64,000 nucleotides of DNA from Candidatus Fraserbacteria bacterium (GCA_029262795.1 JAJCYT010000032.1:54378-118377); one strand, 5' to 3'. Numbered from the stretch's first letter, positions 17,038 to 25,481 are shown. Notes: generated by a model from the sequence alone, not told the origin. Numbers and translations: made by a program.

Positions 17038-17934
17038 ATGACCACTCAAACACGAGGTTTGTTACTTGTATTGTTGGCAAGTCTCTGCCTCAGTACGGCC
17101 CCCACAGTGATTAAGTTTGGATTCAATGCTGATGTCGATCCTGTCACTCAACTCACGCTCCGACTCTGGATTGGTGCGTTGGCATTGTGGATTGTTTTTC
17201 TTATGTCTCAGCGTGAAAAACTAAAGATTGATCGTAAGGGCTTAATTGGGTGTGCGCTGGCTGCTGCTGCCAACACGATTAGTCTGGGGTCATTTTATAT
17301 TGCTGTGACTTATATCGAAATTTCAGTGGCGATCGTGATTTTTTCCACCTTCCCGATGATGGCCTTGTTGCTGCTGGCGTTAAAGGGTGAGCGAATCACA
17401 CGTTTACACTTGATTCGTTTTGGGCTGGCGTTATTGGGTGTGTATCTGTTGGTGGGATTTGTTGGCCAACTCAATTGGTTCGGGGTGGGGTTGGTGATTC
17501 TGACAGCGATCTTTTTTGCCGTTCATATTACGCTGATTCAGTGGCGGTTGAGTGAGTATCGAACGCGCACGATCACGGTTTACATTCTCAGCTTCATGTC
17601 GCTTTACATGGGTGTTGTTTATCTGGCAACAGGCCATGGTGTGCCGACGATGGGGGCGGATGGCTGGGGTGTAGTCATTTACACCGGCTTGGTGGCAACG
17701 GCGATTGCGCGCTTTGCCATGTTTGCGGGAATTCGTCATATCGGCAGTGGTCAAACGGCATTGCTTGGTCCGTTGGAAACATTGATGGCCGTGGTGTGGG
17801 CTATGATTTTCCTGGATGAACGATTGACACTGATCCAGATTTCCGGTGGTGTTTTAATCTTGATTAGCGCAGCGTTGGCAAGTCTGCAACGTAGTGTGTT
17901 GCCTTTGAAACAAAGAACCATTCGCAAGCGTTGA
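17038..17934 (+). CDS. EamA/DMT-superfamily transporter
   Basis: 298 residues, two EamA repeats and ten predicted membrane helices. The first repeat carries SLCLSTAPTVIKFGF and the second ends with LGPLETLMAVVWAMIFLDERLTLIQISGGVLILISA, the most conserved region of the family. Members export metabolites or amino acids by exchange or proton coupling; the substrate is not visible. The ATG is fixed by the family N-terminus and by the promoter ending three bases upstream. It stands alone, divergent from the metalloprotease, with msrA following 50 bp later. Confidence 0.93.
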   Translation: MTTQTRGLLLVLLASLCLSTAPTVIKFGFNADVDPVTQLTLRLWIGALALWIVFLMSQREKLKIDRKGLIGCALAAAANTISLGSFYIAVTYIEISVAIVIFSTFPMMALLLLALKGERITRLHLIRFGLALLGVYLLVGFVGQLNWFGVGLVILTAIFFAVHITLIQWRLSEYRTRTITVYILSFMSLYMGVVYLATGHGVPTMGADGWGVVIYTGLVATAIARFAMFAGIRHIGSGQTALLGPLETLMAVVWAMIFLDERLTLIQISGGVLILISAALASLQRSVLPLKQRTIRKR

Positions 17935-17984
17935 TTTCAAATCCTACAATGATGGTGTAAAAATGTTTGTTAGAAAGGACATCT

Positions 17985-18458
17985 ATGGCAACAGCATTGT
18001 TTGGCGCCGGTTGTTTCTGGGGCGTTGAAGATACCTTTAGACAGGTGGAAGGCGTGACTGCCACAGCCGTTGGTTTTGCTGGTGGACATACAGAAAACGC
18101 AAATTACAAAGAAGTTTGCGCTGGCAAAACAGGTCATGCCGAAGTGGTTCAGGTGGAGTTTGATGCTGAAAAGGTTTCCTATGAACAATTGCTCGATGTG
18201 TTCTGGAATTGCCACAATCCCACCACACTCAATCGTCAGGGGCCAGATGTGGGCACTCAGTATCGCTCCATCATTCTTTTTCACGACGAAGCACAACAGG
18301 CGGCAGCGATTGCATCAAAAGATCAATTGATGTTATCTGGCAAATACAACGGCCCCATTGTGACTGAAATTGTTGAAGCCGATCAGTTTCACATGGCAGA
18401 AGAATATCATCAACAGTATTTTGAAAAGAAGGGCATTTCTCACTGCCGTATGGCATAA
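17985..18458 (+). CDS. msrA: Peptide methionine sulfoxide reductase MsrA
   Basis: 157 residues. It reduces methionine-(S)-sulfoxide in proteins and free methionine, using the nucleophile Cys10 in the signature [10 protein letters not shown], then regenerating through thioredoxin. Other conserved segments are [43 protein letters not shown] and [18 protein letters not shown]-terminal CR pair provides a possible resolving Cys. Start chosen at 17985 because of the SD GAAAGGA and because upstream codons do not match the family. MsrB is not in the window. It lies just ahead of the amidase gene. Confidence 0.97.
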   Translation: MATALFGAGCFWGVEDTFRQVEGVTATAVGFAGGHTENANYKEVCAGKTGHAEVVQVEFDAEKVSYEQLLDVFWNCHNPTTLNRQGPDVGTQYRSIILFHDEAQQAAAIASKDQLMLSGKYNGPIVTEIVEADQFHMAEEYHQQYFEKKGISHCRMA

Positions 18459-18489
18459 ATTAAACCTTGCTTGATGGAGGAACTTTTAC

Positions 18490-20112
18490 ATGTCCGAGCA
18501 AACGAATCCTAAGATCACAACTGAGATGTTGTCAGCTGCAGAAAAAGTCAATGGACTTGAGTTTACCGAAGATGAGCGCGAGTTGATGCTGCAAAGCGTG
18601 AATGACCGACTCCAAGCCTACGAAGCACTTCGAGAGATTTCCATTGACAACAGTGTGTTTCCAGCACTGGGGTTTGAACCACGTTTGCCAGGCATGACCT
18701 TTGAATCAGAACAAAAGTCCATCAAGGCCACTGAGGTTGAAAATGTGCAACGGCCAGACAATTTGGAAGATGTCGCATTCTGGCCCGTGACGCATTTGGC
18801 CAAGCTGATTGAAACCAAGCAGGTCAGTTCTGTCGAACTCACCGAAATGTATTTGGAGCGCTTGAAAAAATACAATCCATATCTTGAATGTGTGGTCACA
18901 CTGACAGAGGATCTTGCGCTGTTACAAGCCAAACGGGCTGATGAAGAAATTTCTAGCGGCAACTATCGTGGCCCACTCCACGGTATTCCCTGGGGTGCAA
19001 AAGATTTACTGGCAGCCAAAAATTACAAAACCACCTGGGGCGCAATGCCTTACAAAGATCAAATCATCGATTTGGATGCCACTGTGGTGGCGCGACTCGA
19101 AGCAGCCGGTGCAGTATTGGTTGCCAAGTTGACCACAGGGGCATTGGCCTATGGTGATGTTTGGTTTGGGGGTGTGACCAAGAGTCCTTGGAATTTGGAG
19201 GATGGGGCAAGCGGCTCATCTGCAGGGCCAGCTTCGGCAACAGCCGGTGGCTTGGTCGGGTTTTCGATTGGTTCGGAAACATTGGGGTCCATCGTTTCGC
19301 CATCCACACGCTGTGGGACCACAGGTTTACGACCCACCTACGGACGCATCAGTCGTTATGGGGCAATGGCACTCAGTTGGAGTATGGACAAACTTGGCCC
19401 GATCTGTCGTTCTGTCGAAGATTGTGCTTTTGTGTTTGATGCCATTTATGGCCCAGATGATAAAGACATCAGCGTGACCGATTATCCATTCAATTGGGAT
19501 GTTTCTAAAAAATTATCTGATCTGAAAATAGGTTACGTCAAAAGTGCATTCGAAGAAGAACGGGATGAAGAGGCATCTGTTTGGTCGAACAAAGAAAAGG
19601 ACAATCAGGTGCTGGAAGTATTGAAATCTCTTGGTGTCGAACTAATTCCTATTGAGCTTCCAGACTTTCCCTATACAGCGATTCGTATGGTGTTGGTGGC
19701 AGAAGCCGCTGCTGCGTTTGATGAAATGACGCGCAGAAATAAAGATGATTTGATGGTTCGCCAGGACAAAGATGCCTGGCCCAACATCTACCGTGCGGCT
19801 CGAACGATGCCAGCAACAGAATATATTCAGGCCAATCGCGTGCGCACCTTGATGATGCAGGAATTCCATGAGGTGATGAAACAGGTGGATGTGTTTGTGT
19901 GCCCATCCTTTGGTGGAAATTCACTGACATTGACCAATCTCACAGGCCATCCTGCTGTGGTGCTTCCTGTGGGCTTTTCAGACGTGCCTGCACCAGCCAG
20001 CAGTATCACATTCACAGGTCAGCTTTATGGCGAAGCAGACACTTTGCTGGTGGCAAAGGCGTTTCAGGATGCCACAGATTTCCATCTCAAACATCCTTCA
20101 ATGACGTATTAA
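18490..20112 (+). CDS. Amidase signature family enzyme
   Basis: 540 residues with an N-terminal extension of about 95 residues before the amidase domain. The catalytic Ser-cisSer-Lys triad is visible as Lys171 (GIPWGAKDLLA), the cis-Ser region DGASGSSAGPASATAGG (Ser243/244) and the nucleophile Ser267 in GSETLGSIVSPSTRCG. This is the same fold as GatA, but no gatB or gatC is nearby and the N-terminal extension is not GatA-like. A stand-alone amide hydrolase is most likely; the substrate is unknown. SD GATGGAGG precedes the start. Confidence 0.9.
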   Translation: MSEQTNPKITTEMLSAAEKVNGLEFTEDERELMLQSVNDRLQAYEALREISIDNSVFPALGFEPRLPGMTFESEQKSIKATEVENVQRPDNLEDVAFWPVTHLAKLIETKQVSSVELTEMYLERLKKYNPYLECVVTLTEDLALLQAKRADEEISSGNYRGPLHGIPWGAKDLLAAKNYKTTWGAMPYKDQIIDLDATVVARLEAAGAVLVAKLTTGALAYGDVWFGGVTKSPWNLEDGASGSSAGPASATAGGLVGFSIGSETLGSIVSPSTRCGTTGLRPTYGRISRYGAMALSWSMDKLGPICRSVEDCAFVFDAIYGPDDKDISVTDYPFNWDVSKKLSDLKIGYVKSAFEEERDEEASVWSNKEKDNQVLEVLKSLGVELIPIELPDFPYTAIRMVLVAEAAAAFDEMTRRNKDDLMVRQDKDAWPNIYRAARTMPATEYIQANRVRTLMMQEFHEVMKQVDVFVCPSFGGNSLTLTNLTGHPAVVLPVGFSDVPAPASSITFTGQLYGEADTLLVAKAFQDATDFHLKHPSMTY

Positions 20113-20165
20113 TTTAAAGAATTTACAGCATATTTTGGATTTTTTTAGACAATTTTTAAAAACTA

Positions 20166-20194
20166 TTGACACTTGTCCAGGATCAAGTTATAGT
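20166..20194 (+). promoter_or_regulatory. Strong sigma-70-type promoter for the GNAT operon leader
   Basis: TTGACA (20166-20171), 17-bp spacer, TATAGT (20189-20194). Predicted +1 near 20201. This is one of the best consensus promoters in the window and lies 330 bp upstream of the first GNAT start. Confidence 0.75.
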
Positions 20195-20200
20195 GGGTCG

Positions 20201-20520
20201 AACCATAGACCAACGAAAGGTGGCGTTAGGATGAAAATGTTTAATACGACTGTCAAGAATATTTCCTGCACCTGGTCTGTGGGGTCTTCCTGTCTTTCGT
20301 AACCATTTTGGTTGCGTCTAACTAACAGCGGAAGGTCCACACAGGGCTTTTGCTGCTGTTCTCTTTTTCAAATCCATTTTGATTGAGTCCATTTCTAACA
20401 GCGAAACACAGTTTTTAATTGTGTCCGTTTTTATTTGAACAGCGTGCAGCAGCCACAGGCTGGAGATGGCGTCGTTTTGGCATAAAGGATGAGGTTTTCA
20501 GTTGATTGGTTTTTAAACTC
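20201..20520 (+). ncRNA. Structured 5' leader RNA (candidate attenuator) of the triple GNAT operon
   Basis: The leader contains a 14-bp stem between 20277-20290 and 20330-20344 (one bulge, two wobble pairs). A nested AACC-ATTTT-GGTT hairpin lies at 20301-20313. Three AACAGCG copies lie at 20324, 20397 and 20438, with one complementary GCTGTT at 20355-20360 followed by a T-run at 20364-20368. Pairing AACAGC(20324) with GCTGTT would compete with the 14-bp stem. Further hairpins are ACACA...TGTGT (about 20406-20424) and CAGCC-ACA-GGCTG (about 20449-20461). The 5' arm of the main stem lies inside a short upstream ORF. It matches no riboswitch class I know. Confidence 0.5.
20231..20302 (+). CDS. 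Upstream ORF (23 codons) in the GNAT leader
   Basis: ATG at 20231, TAA at 20300-20302, with an AGG-type SD a few bases before. The peptide starts MKMFNTTVKN and ends WSVGSSCLS, so the last nine codons are rich in Ser and contain Cys. Those last codons make up the 5' arm of the leader's 14-bp stem, so a ribosome paused there would prevent the stem from forming. A leader-peptide role is inferred from position only. Confidence 0.4.
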   Translation: MKMFNTTVKNISCTWSVGSSCLS

Positions 20521-20532
20521 GAGGAGACATAT

Positions 20533-21531
20533 ATGCTGCACATTAGACCATTTAATCGCGTTGAAGAAGAATACGTTTGGGTTGTTGGTTTGTTCAATAC
20601 TGTTTGGCCTGACAAGCAGGAAACAGTCGAGGAATGGAAGCATTTTGAACAAGGCAGGAAAATTGAATTGCTTTATCGAGAAGCGGTGGCCGAATTAGAT
20701 GGCGAACGAATTGGCCATGTGGTTTACCTGGAACCCTGGTGGAGCAAAGAAACAGGTGTGATTTTAATCGACATCATGGTTCATCCGCATCAACAAAGAA
20801 AAGGCATCGGCAAGGCACTCTATGATTATGTCATGAATGACCTCAAAGATTTTGATCTAAAGGCGTTGGTCAGCAAAAGTCGTGAAGACCAGACCAATGC
20901 GATGAAATTCTTAAGCGGACTTGATTTTGAGCAAACCATGCGAATGCCACGATCCATGTTGAATTTGGAAACGTTTGATAGTGATCAATTTAAATCAGCC
21001 TTTGACAAAATGGCACAACACAACATTCAAATATCGACCATGGCTGAATTACAGGCATCGGATCCGAAATGGAAAGAAAAACTGTATGAACTTCGATGGG
21101 CGATTATTCAGGATGTGCCATCGCCTGAACCGCGCAAGAAACCGACATTTGAGGAGTTTGAAAAATTTTCATTAGGGCAGCCAAAATTAGAGCCCAAAGC
21201 AAACTTCTTTGCAATAGACAATGGCGAATATGTTGGTTTCAGCAATCTTTGGCCTGGTGAAAACCCAGACAAAATTGACACCGGCTTAACAGGTGTGGTT
21301 CGCAGCCATCGACGCAAAGGGATTTGTATGGCATTGAAGTTGCGAGGTTTTGAATTTGCCAAAAACTATGGTGCCAAAGTGGTTGAAACTGAAAACGAGG
21401 AAAACAATCCGATGTATCAGATCAATTTGCGACTGGGCTTTGAGCCTCAGCCTGCATGGCTGGATTTTCGCAAAACGATTCAACCGAAGATGAATGAGAC
21501 AGAAGAACAACAAGAGGAAATTACATCATGA
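20533..21531 (+). CDS. Two-domain GNAT acetyltransferase, first of three tandem copies
   Basis: 332 residues with two GNAT domains. The N-terminal one has IMVHPHQQRKGIGKALYDYV; the C-terminal one has GLTGVVRSHRRKGICMALKLRGFEFAKNYGA and ends NEENNPMYQINLRLGFEP. The layout resembles MshD/Eis-like and related two-domain acetyltransferases, where usually one domain is catalytic. Start 20533 is fixed by the SD GAGGAGAC; an earlier ATG in frame lacks an SD. It overlaps the next gene by four bases (ATGA). Possible roles are acetylation of an antibiotic or a metabolic amine; neither is shown by the sequence. Confidence 0.88.
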   Translation: MLHIRPFNRVEEEYVWVVGLFNTVWPDKQETVEEWKHFEQGRKIELLYREAVAELDGERIGHVVYLEPWWSKETGVILIDIMVHPHQQRKGIGKALYDYVMNDLKDFDLKALVSKSREDQTNAMKFLSGLDFEQTMRMPRSMLNLETFDSDQFKSAFDKMAQHNIQISTMAELQASDPKWKEKLYELRWAIIQDVPSPEPRKKPTFEEFEKFSLGQPKLEPKANFFAIDNGEYVGFSNLWPGENPDKIDTGLTGVVRSHRRKGICMALKLRGFEFAKNYGAKVVETENEENNPMYQINLRLGFEPQPAWLDFRKTIQPKMNETEEQQEEITS

Positions 21532-22526
21532 ACACACACCTGATGGATATTAGGCAACGGATAAACATTCGACCTTTTAAACCTGACGAGAATGATTACG
21601 AAAAAGTGGCAGCCATTTGGAACATTGTCTGGCCTGAACATGAGCAAAGCGTAGACCTGCTCAAATTTGAAGATAAAACGCGCGATTCCAAGTATTGGTT
21701 CGAGCGTCTGGTCGTTGAACTCGATGGTCGGATGGTAGCGTATGGCTCATATGGAGAACCATCCTGGATGTACAAGCCGGACAAATATTTCATTGGTGGT
21801 AATGTGCATCCAGAATTTCAGAAGCAGGGCATCGGCGCCGCTTTATACGATCATGTGATGGATATTCTGATGAAGAAAGATCCGGTAGAAATCACAGTTG
21901 GTCTGCGTGAGGATAAAGCAGATGCCATTCGCTTCATGGAAAATCGAGGCTACAAACTGGTGATGCGTTATCCGATGTCCAAGCTAATGCTCAATGAATT
22001 TGATTTTGACCGTTATGAATCAGTGGATGAAAACATGAATCTGCATGACATCAAGATTCATACGATCAAAGAATTGGGCGAGATGGGTGTGGATTGGAAG
22101 GCCAAGAGTCATGTGTTGTCCACCGAAGTGTTGAAGGATGTGCCATCGCCTGATCCGATTCCTGAAACCACGTTAGAGCAATATGAAAAAGAATTTCTGA
22201 ATAGACCTGACTTTTTGCCGGAAGCCAACTTCATTGCGCTGGATGGTGACGAGTTTGTCGGTATGAGCAACATTTGGCTGGACACCGCCAAGAAGGAAAA
22301 GCTCATTACCGGACTCACTGGCGTACTTCGCAGCCATCGTCGTAAAGGCATTTGCACAGCGCTGAAGGTACATGCCATCCGCTTTGCCAAACAGTACGGT
22401 GCTGAGTTTTTGGAAACGGAAAACGAAGAAAACAATCCGATGTACCAACTTAATCTACAGTTAGGTTTCAAGCCGGAACCAGCTTGGACAAACTATGTTA
22501 AGGATATAAAGGAACCGCCTCAATGA
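21528..22526 (+). CDS. Two-domain GNAT acetyltransferase, second tandem copy
   Basis: 332 residues, clearly paralogous to its neighbours over the full length. N-terminal acetyl-CoA loop NVHPEFQKQGIGAALYDHVM; C-terminal loop GVLRSHRRKGICTALKVHAIRFAKQYGA and tail TENEENNPMYQLNLQLGFKPEP. SD GAGGAAA lies inside the end of the previous gene, and the ATGA overlap implies coupled translation. The middle region between the domains is the most variable part among the three copies (for example DVPSPDPIPETTLEQYEKEFL), which may mark substrate differences. Confidence 0.88.
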   Translation: MNTHLMDIRQRINIRPFKPDENDYEKVAAIWNIVWPEHEQSVDLLKFEDKTRDSKYWFERLVVELDGRMVAYGSYGEPSWMYKPDKYFIGGNVHPEFQKQGIGAALYDHVMDILMKKDPVEITVGLREDKADAIRFMENRGYKLVMRYPMSKLMLNEFDFDRYESVDENMNLHDIKIHTIKELGEMGVDWKAKSHVLSTEVLKDVPSPDPIPETTLEQYEKEFLNRPDFLPEANFIALDGDEFVGMSNIWLDTAKKEKLITGLTGVLRSHRRKGICTALKVHAIRFAKQYGAEFLETENEENNPMYQLNLQLGFKPEPAWTNYVKDIKEPPQ

Positions 22527-23482
22527 TAACAATTAAACGATTCAAGCATACAAAACATGAATACAAAGCATTTGCTGACATTCGTAATGTCATTTGGGCA
22601 GACATGCCGCGCTCTGTGGCTGAACTTAAGCATAACGATGATACGTGGCATGAGGACAAACTGTTTGGCCGTGTGTTGGCTGAACAAGATGGGAAATTTG
22701 TTGCGGTTGGCAATTATGGTGAGCCTGGATGGGCCTCACAAAAAGGCCGCTATTTTATCCACATTATGGTGCATCCGCAGCATCAAAAACAGGGCATTGG
22801 CGGGATGGTGTTTGACCATATTTTCGAAGATCTAAAACCGCGTAACCCTGCGGTGGTTGTAGCAGAAACCAGAGGAGATCTTGACCACAGCATTCGCTTT
22901 TTGGAAAAGCGTGGATTTGAACTCAAAATGCGAAGTGCCATTTCAAAGTTGGATTTGGAAGCATTTCAGCCCAACGGTCTTGAAAAAAGCTTTGACAAAG
23001 TGAAAGCCTCCGGCATCGAGATTCATACGTTGGCTGAGCTTCAAAGCACAGATTCAAAGTGGCTTGAGAAGATGTATGACTTCGATAAGGAAGTGGCGCC
23101 CGATGTGCCGACAACTTCGCCAATTCAATTGCCACCGATAGAGCAATACGAAAAAGATGTGTTCAGTGGACCAAACTTCGTTCCGGAAGCGCATTTTGTG
23201 GCTGTCGAAGGTGGTCAATATGTTGGATATAGCGGCCTGCACACGCGTGAGTCTGACAAAGACATCATTGAAACAGGCTTTTCGGGCGTACGTCGCAGCC
23301 ATCGACGAAAAGGCATCTGTACGGCATTGAAACTTTGTGCGATCCAGTTTGCCAAAGACTATGGTGCAAAAAGCATCATTACCGGCAATGAGGAAAACAA
23401 CCCAATGTACCAGTTGAATTTGCAATTGGGTTATAAACCTGAGCCAGCGTGGCTAAATTTTGAAAAGCAGATTCAAACGTAA
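22523..23482 (+). CDS. Two-domain GNAT acetyltransferase, third tandem copy
   Basis: 319 residues, the same architecture as the two preceding genes. N-terminal loop IMVHPQHQKQGIGGMVFDHIF, C-terminal loop GVRRSHRRKGICTALKLCAIQFAKDYGA and tail GNEENNPMYQLNLQLGYKPEPAW. It overlaps the previous stop by four bases. Its 3' end overlaps the convergent metallo-hydrolase gene by ten bases, so the operon ends here. The three copies have diverged well beyond recent duplication but keep the C-terminal motif almost unchanged, which points to the C-terminal domain as the conserved catalytic one. Confidence 0.88.
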   Translation: MITIKRFKHTKHEYKAFADIRNVIWADMPRSVAELKHNDDTWHEDKLFGRVLAEQDGKFVAVGNYGEPGWASQKGRYFIHIMVHPQHQKQGIGGMVFDHIFEDLKPRNPAVVVAETRGDLDHSIRFLEKRGFELKMRSAISKLDLEAFQPNGLEKSFDKVKASGIEIHTLAELQSTDSKWLEKMYDFDKEVAPDVPTTSPIQLPPIEQYEKDVFSGPNFVPEAHFVAVEGGQYVGYSGLHTRESDKDIIETGFSGVRRSHRRKGICTALKLCAIQFAKDYGAKSIITGNEENNPMYQLNLQLGYKPEPAWLNFEKQIQT

Positions 23483-24147
23483 TCAAGTACCAACACACGA
23501 GTTTCATTAGGCAACTGATCTTTAGACAACAGGACTTCGCAATTACACGTGAAGTCCTGTTGTGATTTTTCAAAATAACTGAGAAACGATTCAATCCAAA
23601 GGATATTTTGAGGTTTATAACGAAGTGTGCGAAAGTGCATCGGCACAATCAGCCGAGGTTTAATTTGATCCAAAGCAATCTTGAGGTCATCAAGTTTGAT
23701 TGTGGGAGAGCCGCCGGTCAGCGTCAGTAACACGTCAATGTTTCTGAAAAACTCAATTTGTTCTGGCGTTAGGGGATTGCCCACATCTCCCATATGGCCG
23801 ATATGAATATCATCAACCACAAAGCGGTACATGCTGTTGGCTTCGGGTGGGTGTTCGGGATGGTCCAATGCTTCTAATGTTTCGATGGCATCAATCTGAA
23901 CATTTTGTTCCACGCAATGAGTATTTTCTTGAGCCAACTTCAATGCATCGATCACAGTGGGATTGCCTGGAATAAGATCGGCCCTGCAATGAAAGCTGTC
24001 ATCGGGTGAAGAGATGATGACCAGGTCTGCTGATTCTTCGACAGGTTTGTATCCAGTTCGACCCGGTGGATAAGGGTCGGTGAAGACCTTTATACCAGTG
24101 TCCGATTCAACCAAAAAGCAGGCGTGGCCGTACCATTTGAGCTTCAT
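23473..24147 (-). CDS. Metallo-beta-lactamase-fold protein with degenerate metal motif
   Basis: 224 residues of the UlaG/YtkL-like branch: KLKWYGHACFLVESDTGIKVFTDPYPPG at the start, HIGHMGDVGNPLTPEQ and PRLIVPMHFRT later. The usual HxHxDH motif is replaced by SSPDDSFHC, so at least two metal ligands are missing, whereas the later GHMGD and PMHF elements remain. Either a reduced metal site or a non-hydrolytic role is likely. The ATG at 24147 has the SD TAGGAGAG; a longer reading would need TTG. It is convergent with the GNAT operon and overlaps it by ten bases. Confidence 0.8.
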   Translation of the reverse strand: MKLKWYGHACFLVESDTGIKVFTDPYPPGRTGYKPVEESADLVIISSPDDSFHCRADLIPGNPTVIDALKLAQENTHCVEQNVQIDAIETLEALDHPEHPPEANSMYRFVVDDIHIGHMGDVGNPLTPEQIEFFRNIDVLLTLTGGSPTIKLDDLKIALDQIKPRLIVPMHFRTLRYKPQNILWIESFLSYFEKSQQDFTCNCEVLLSKDQLPNETRVLVLDYV

Positions 24148-24233
24148 GCACTCTCCTAACAACGCAAATAAAATTGAATTTCCACCAAATCTTCACCTAA
24201 TTTCCCTGTTCCTTGAACGAAAAAAATCTTACA

Positions 24234-24261
24234 TTGAAAATGTCAGAATTGAAATTATAAA
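24234..24261 (+). promoter_or_regulatory. Promoter of a candidate small RNA
   Basis: TTGAAA (24234-24239), 16-bp spacer, TATAAA (24256-24261); predicted +1 near 24268. No coding gene starts downstream before the terminator at 24312. Confidence 0.45.
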
Positions 24262-24267
24262 CACGCT

Positions 24268-24338
24268 TCACTGCAAGGACCGAACCTCCTTATTTAATTC
24301 TACCGGTAAAAAACACCCTTCCCCAAGGGTGTTTTTTA
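24268..24338 (+). ncRNA. Candidate small RNA carrying an anti-SD sequence
   Basis: About 70 bases between a plausible promoter and a strong terminator, with no convincing reading frame. Bases 24284-24292 read ACCTCCTTA, identical to the 3' end of bacterial 16S rRNA, and lie in an unstructured stretch before the terminator hairpin. On the minus strand the same bases read as an SD (TAAGGAGGT), but no start codon follows at a usual distance. Confidence 0.35.
24312..24338 (+). terminator. Strong bidirectional intrinsic terminator
   Basis: AACACCCTT-CCCC-AAGGGTGTT flanked by A-run and T-run, so it can work in both directions. It ends the candidate small RNA on the plus strand. Confidence 0.85.
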
Positions 24339-24502
24339 GTTTTCTTTCGATTCATTTCTGGGAGTGGTTTTATTGTTTTTACTTCTTTCTTTAAGTTGAT
24401 TTGTGAAGCAGACGTGATGTGGACTTTTGCTCAGCTTTTGAATATATATCTACCAACAAGAACAACCCAACGAATATTACAAAACCTCCTTTCAATGGCC
24501 AA

Positions 24503-24553
24503 TCGTAGCCCCCTTTATGTAAAGGGGGGTGGGGGATTAAAAGGTTTTACATT
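24503..24553. repeat. Dispersed palindromic repeat, copy 2
   Basis: Core CCCCCTTTA-TG-TAAAGGGGG (24509-24528) followed by GGGGGATTAAAAGGTTTTACA. The core and the right flank match the copy at 40.6 kb. The rest of 24340-24502 is AT-rich and shows no gene. Confidence 0.75.
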
Positions 24554-24587
24554 TTGATGTTTTTGTTGAAGAAGTTTTTTTATGTCT

Positions 24588-25475
24588 TTATTTCAAACAA
24601 TCCGAAATCGAATCTTCCAGCGTATCCATCACACTGCCAAGTAGGCCCAGGTAGTTTGCGCGGATGGCCCAAACGTTGATCTCAAAGCTGTATTCAGCCA
24701 GATTGAGTGTTTGCACTTCGGCGCGATGTTCACTGTGATCGACGGCCCAACGTGGGACGAAGCCGAGGCCGACGCCGCGAGCAACGAGGGAGAGTTGGAA
24801 TTCCAGCCCAAAGGTTTCAATGGCAATTTTCATGGGAATGTGGCGCTGTTCGAAAGACTGTTGCAGGATATCGCGGTACCAGCAGCCTTTGGGGTTCATG
24901 ACCCAGTCGAATTCCCCCAGTGATTTCAATGGAACTTTTTTAGGCAGATCGAGAGTTTTGGGTGCAACCACCAGCAAATCTTTGGTGCCAATTAACTGGT
25001 AGTCCAGATCGGACAGCGGAGAACGATCTTTCGCGCTCAACACCACAGCACCATCGATGATGCCTGCTTGTGTTTGCTTCATCAGCGAGCTGCTCCAGTC
25101 GGTGAACATTTCCACTTTGAGTTGTGGAAACGATTTGCGAATGGTGTCAATCGGCTGGCCCAACACCAAATCAGCCGCGCCGAATGCCACACCCAATCGA
25201 AAACTGCCTGTGGGGTCTTCGTTGTTGCTGACGCTGCTGGTGAGTTCATCACGTGCTTTGACCAATCGACGGCAGTGGCTCAACGCAGTTCGACCAGCCG
25301 GTGTCAGTGACGGTGGCTTGGTGCGGCGATCCAGCAACGGTGTACCCAGATCTTTTTCCAATTGTTGAATCTGACGTGTGACTGCGGGTTGAGTGAGTCC
25401 CAATCGAGTGGCAGCGGCCCCAATGGAGCCGGATTCTGCCACAGCGATAAAGGCTTCGATCTGACTGAATTTCAT
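24588..25475 (-). CDS. LysR family transcriptional regulator
   Basis: 295 residues. N-terminal winged helix MKFSQIEAFIAVAESGSIGAAATRLGLTQ...VTRQIQQLEKDLGTPLLDRR, then a periplasmic-binding-like effector domain with SFRLGVAFGAADLVLGQP and GVGLGFVPRWAV. It is divergent from an MFS transporter, the classical arrangement in which the regulator controls its neighbour and itself. The gene has no SD; TTGCAT-17-TACACT ends six bases before the ATG, so +1 coincides with the A of the start codon. Effector unknown; a compound exported by the MFS protein is the natural guess. Confidence 0.93.
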   Translation of the reverse strand: MKFSQIEAFIAVAESGSIGAAATRLGLTQPAVTRQIQQLEKDLGTPLLDRRTKPPSLTPAGRTALSHCRRLVKARDELTSSVSNNEDPTGSFRLGVAFGAADLVLGQPIDTIRKSFPQLKVEMFTDWSSSLMKQTQAGIIDGAVVLSAKDRSPLSDLDYQLIGTKDLLVVAPKTLDLPKKVPLKSLGEFDWVMNPKGCWYRDILQQSFEQRHIPMKIAIETFGLEFQLSLVARGVGLGFVPRWAVDHSEHRAEVQTLNLAEYSFEINVWAIRANYLGLLGSVMDTLEDSISDCLK

Positions 25476-25481
25476 TTGGTC

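Noticed and set aside
23473..23482. Ten-base convergent overlap of the GNAT and metallo-hydrolase genes
   Set aside because: Short tail-to-tail overlaps are common and need no special explanation.
24080..24394. 104-codon plus-strand frame across the start of the metallo-hydrolase gene
   Set aside because: It overlaps a real gene antisense, runs through a promoter and a terminator, and has no SD or protein-like composition after the overlap.
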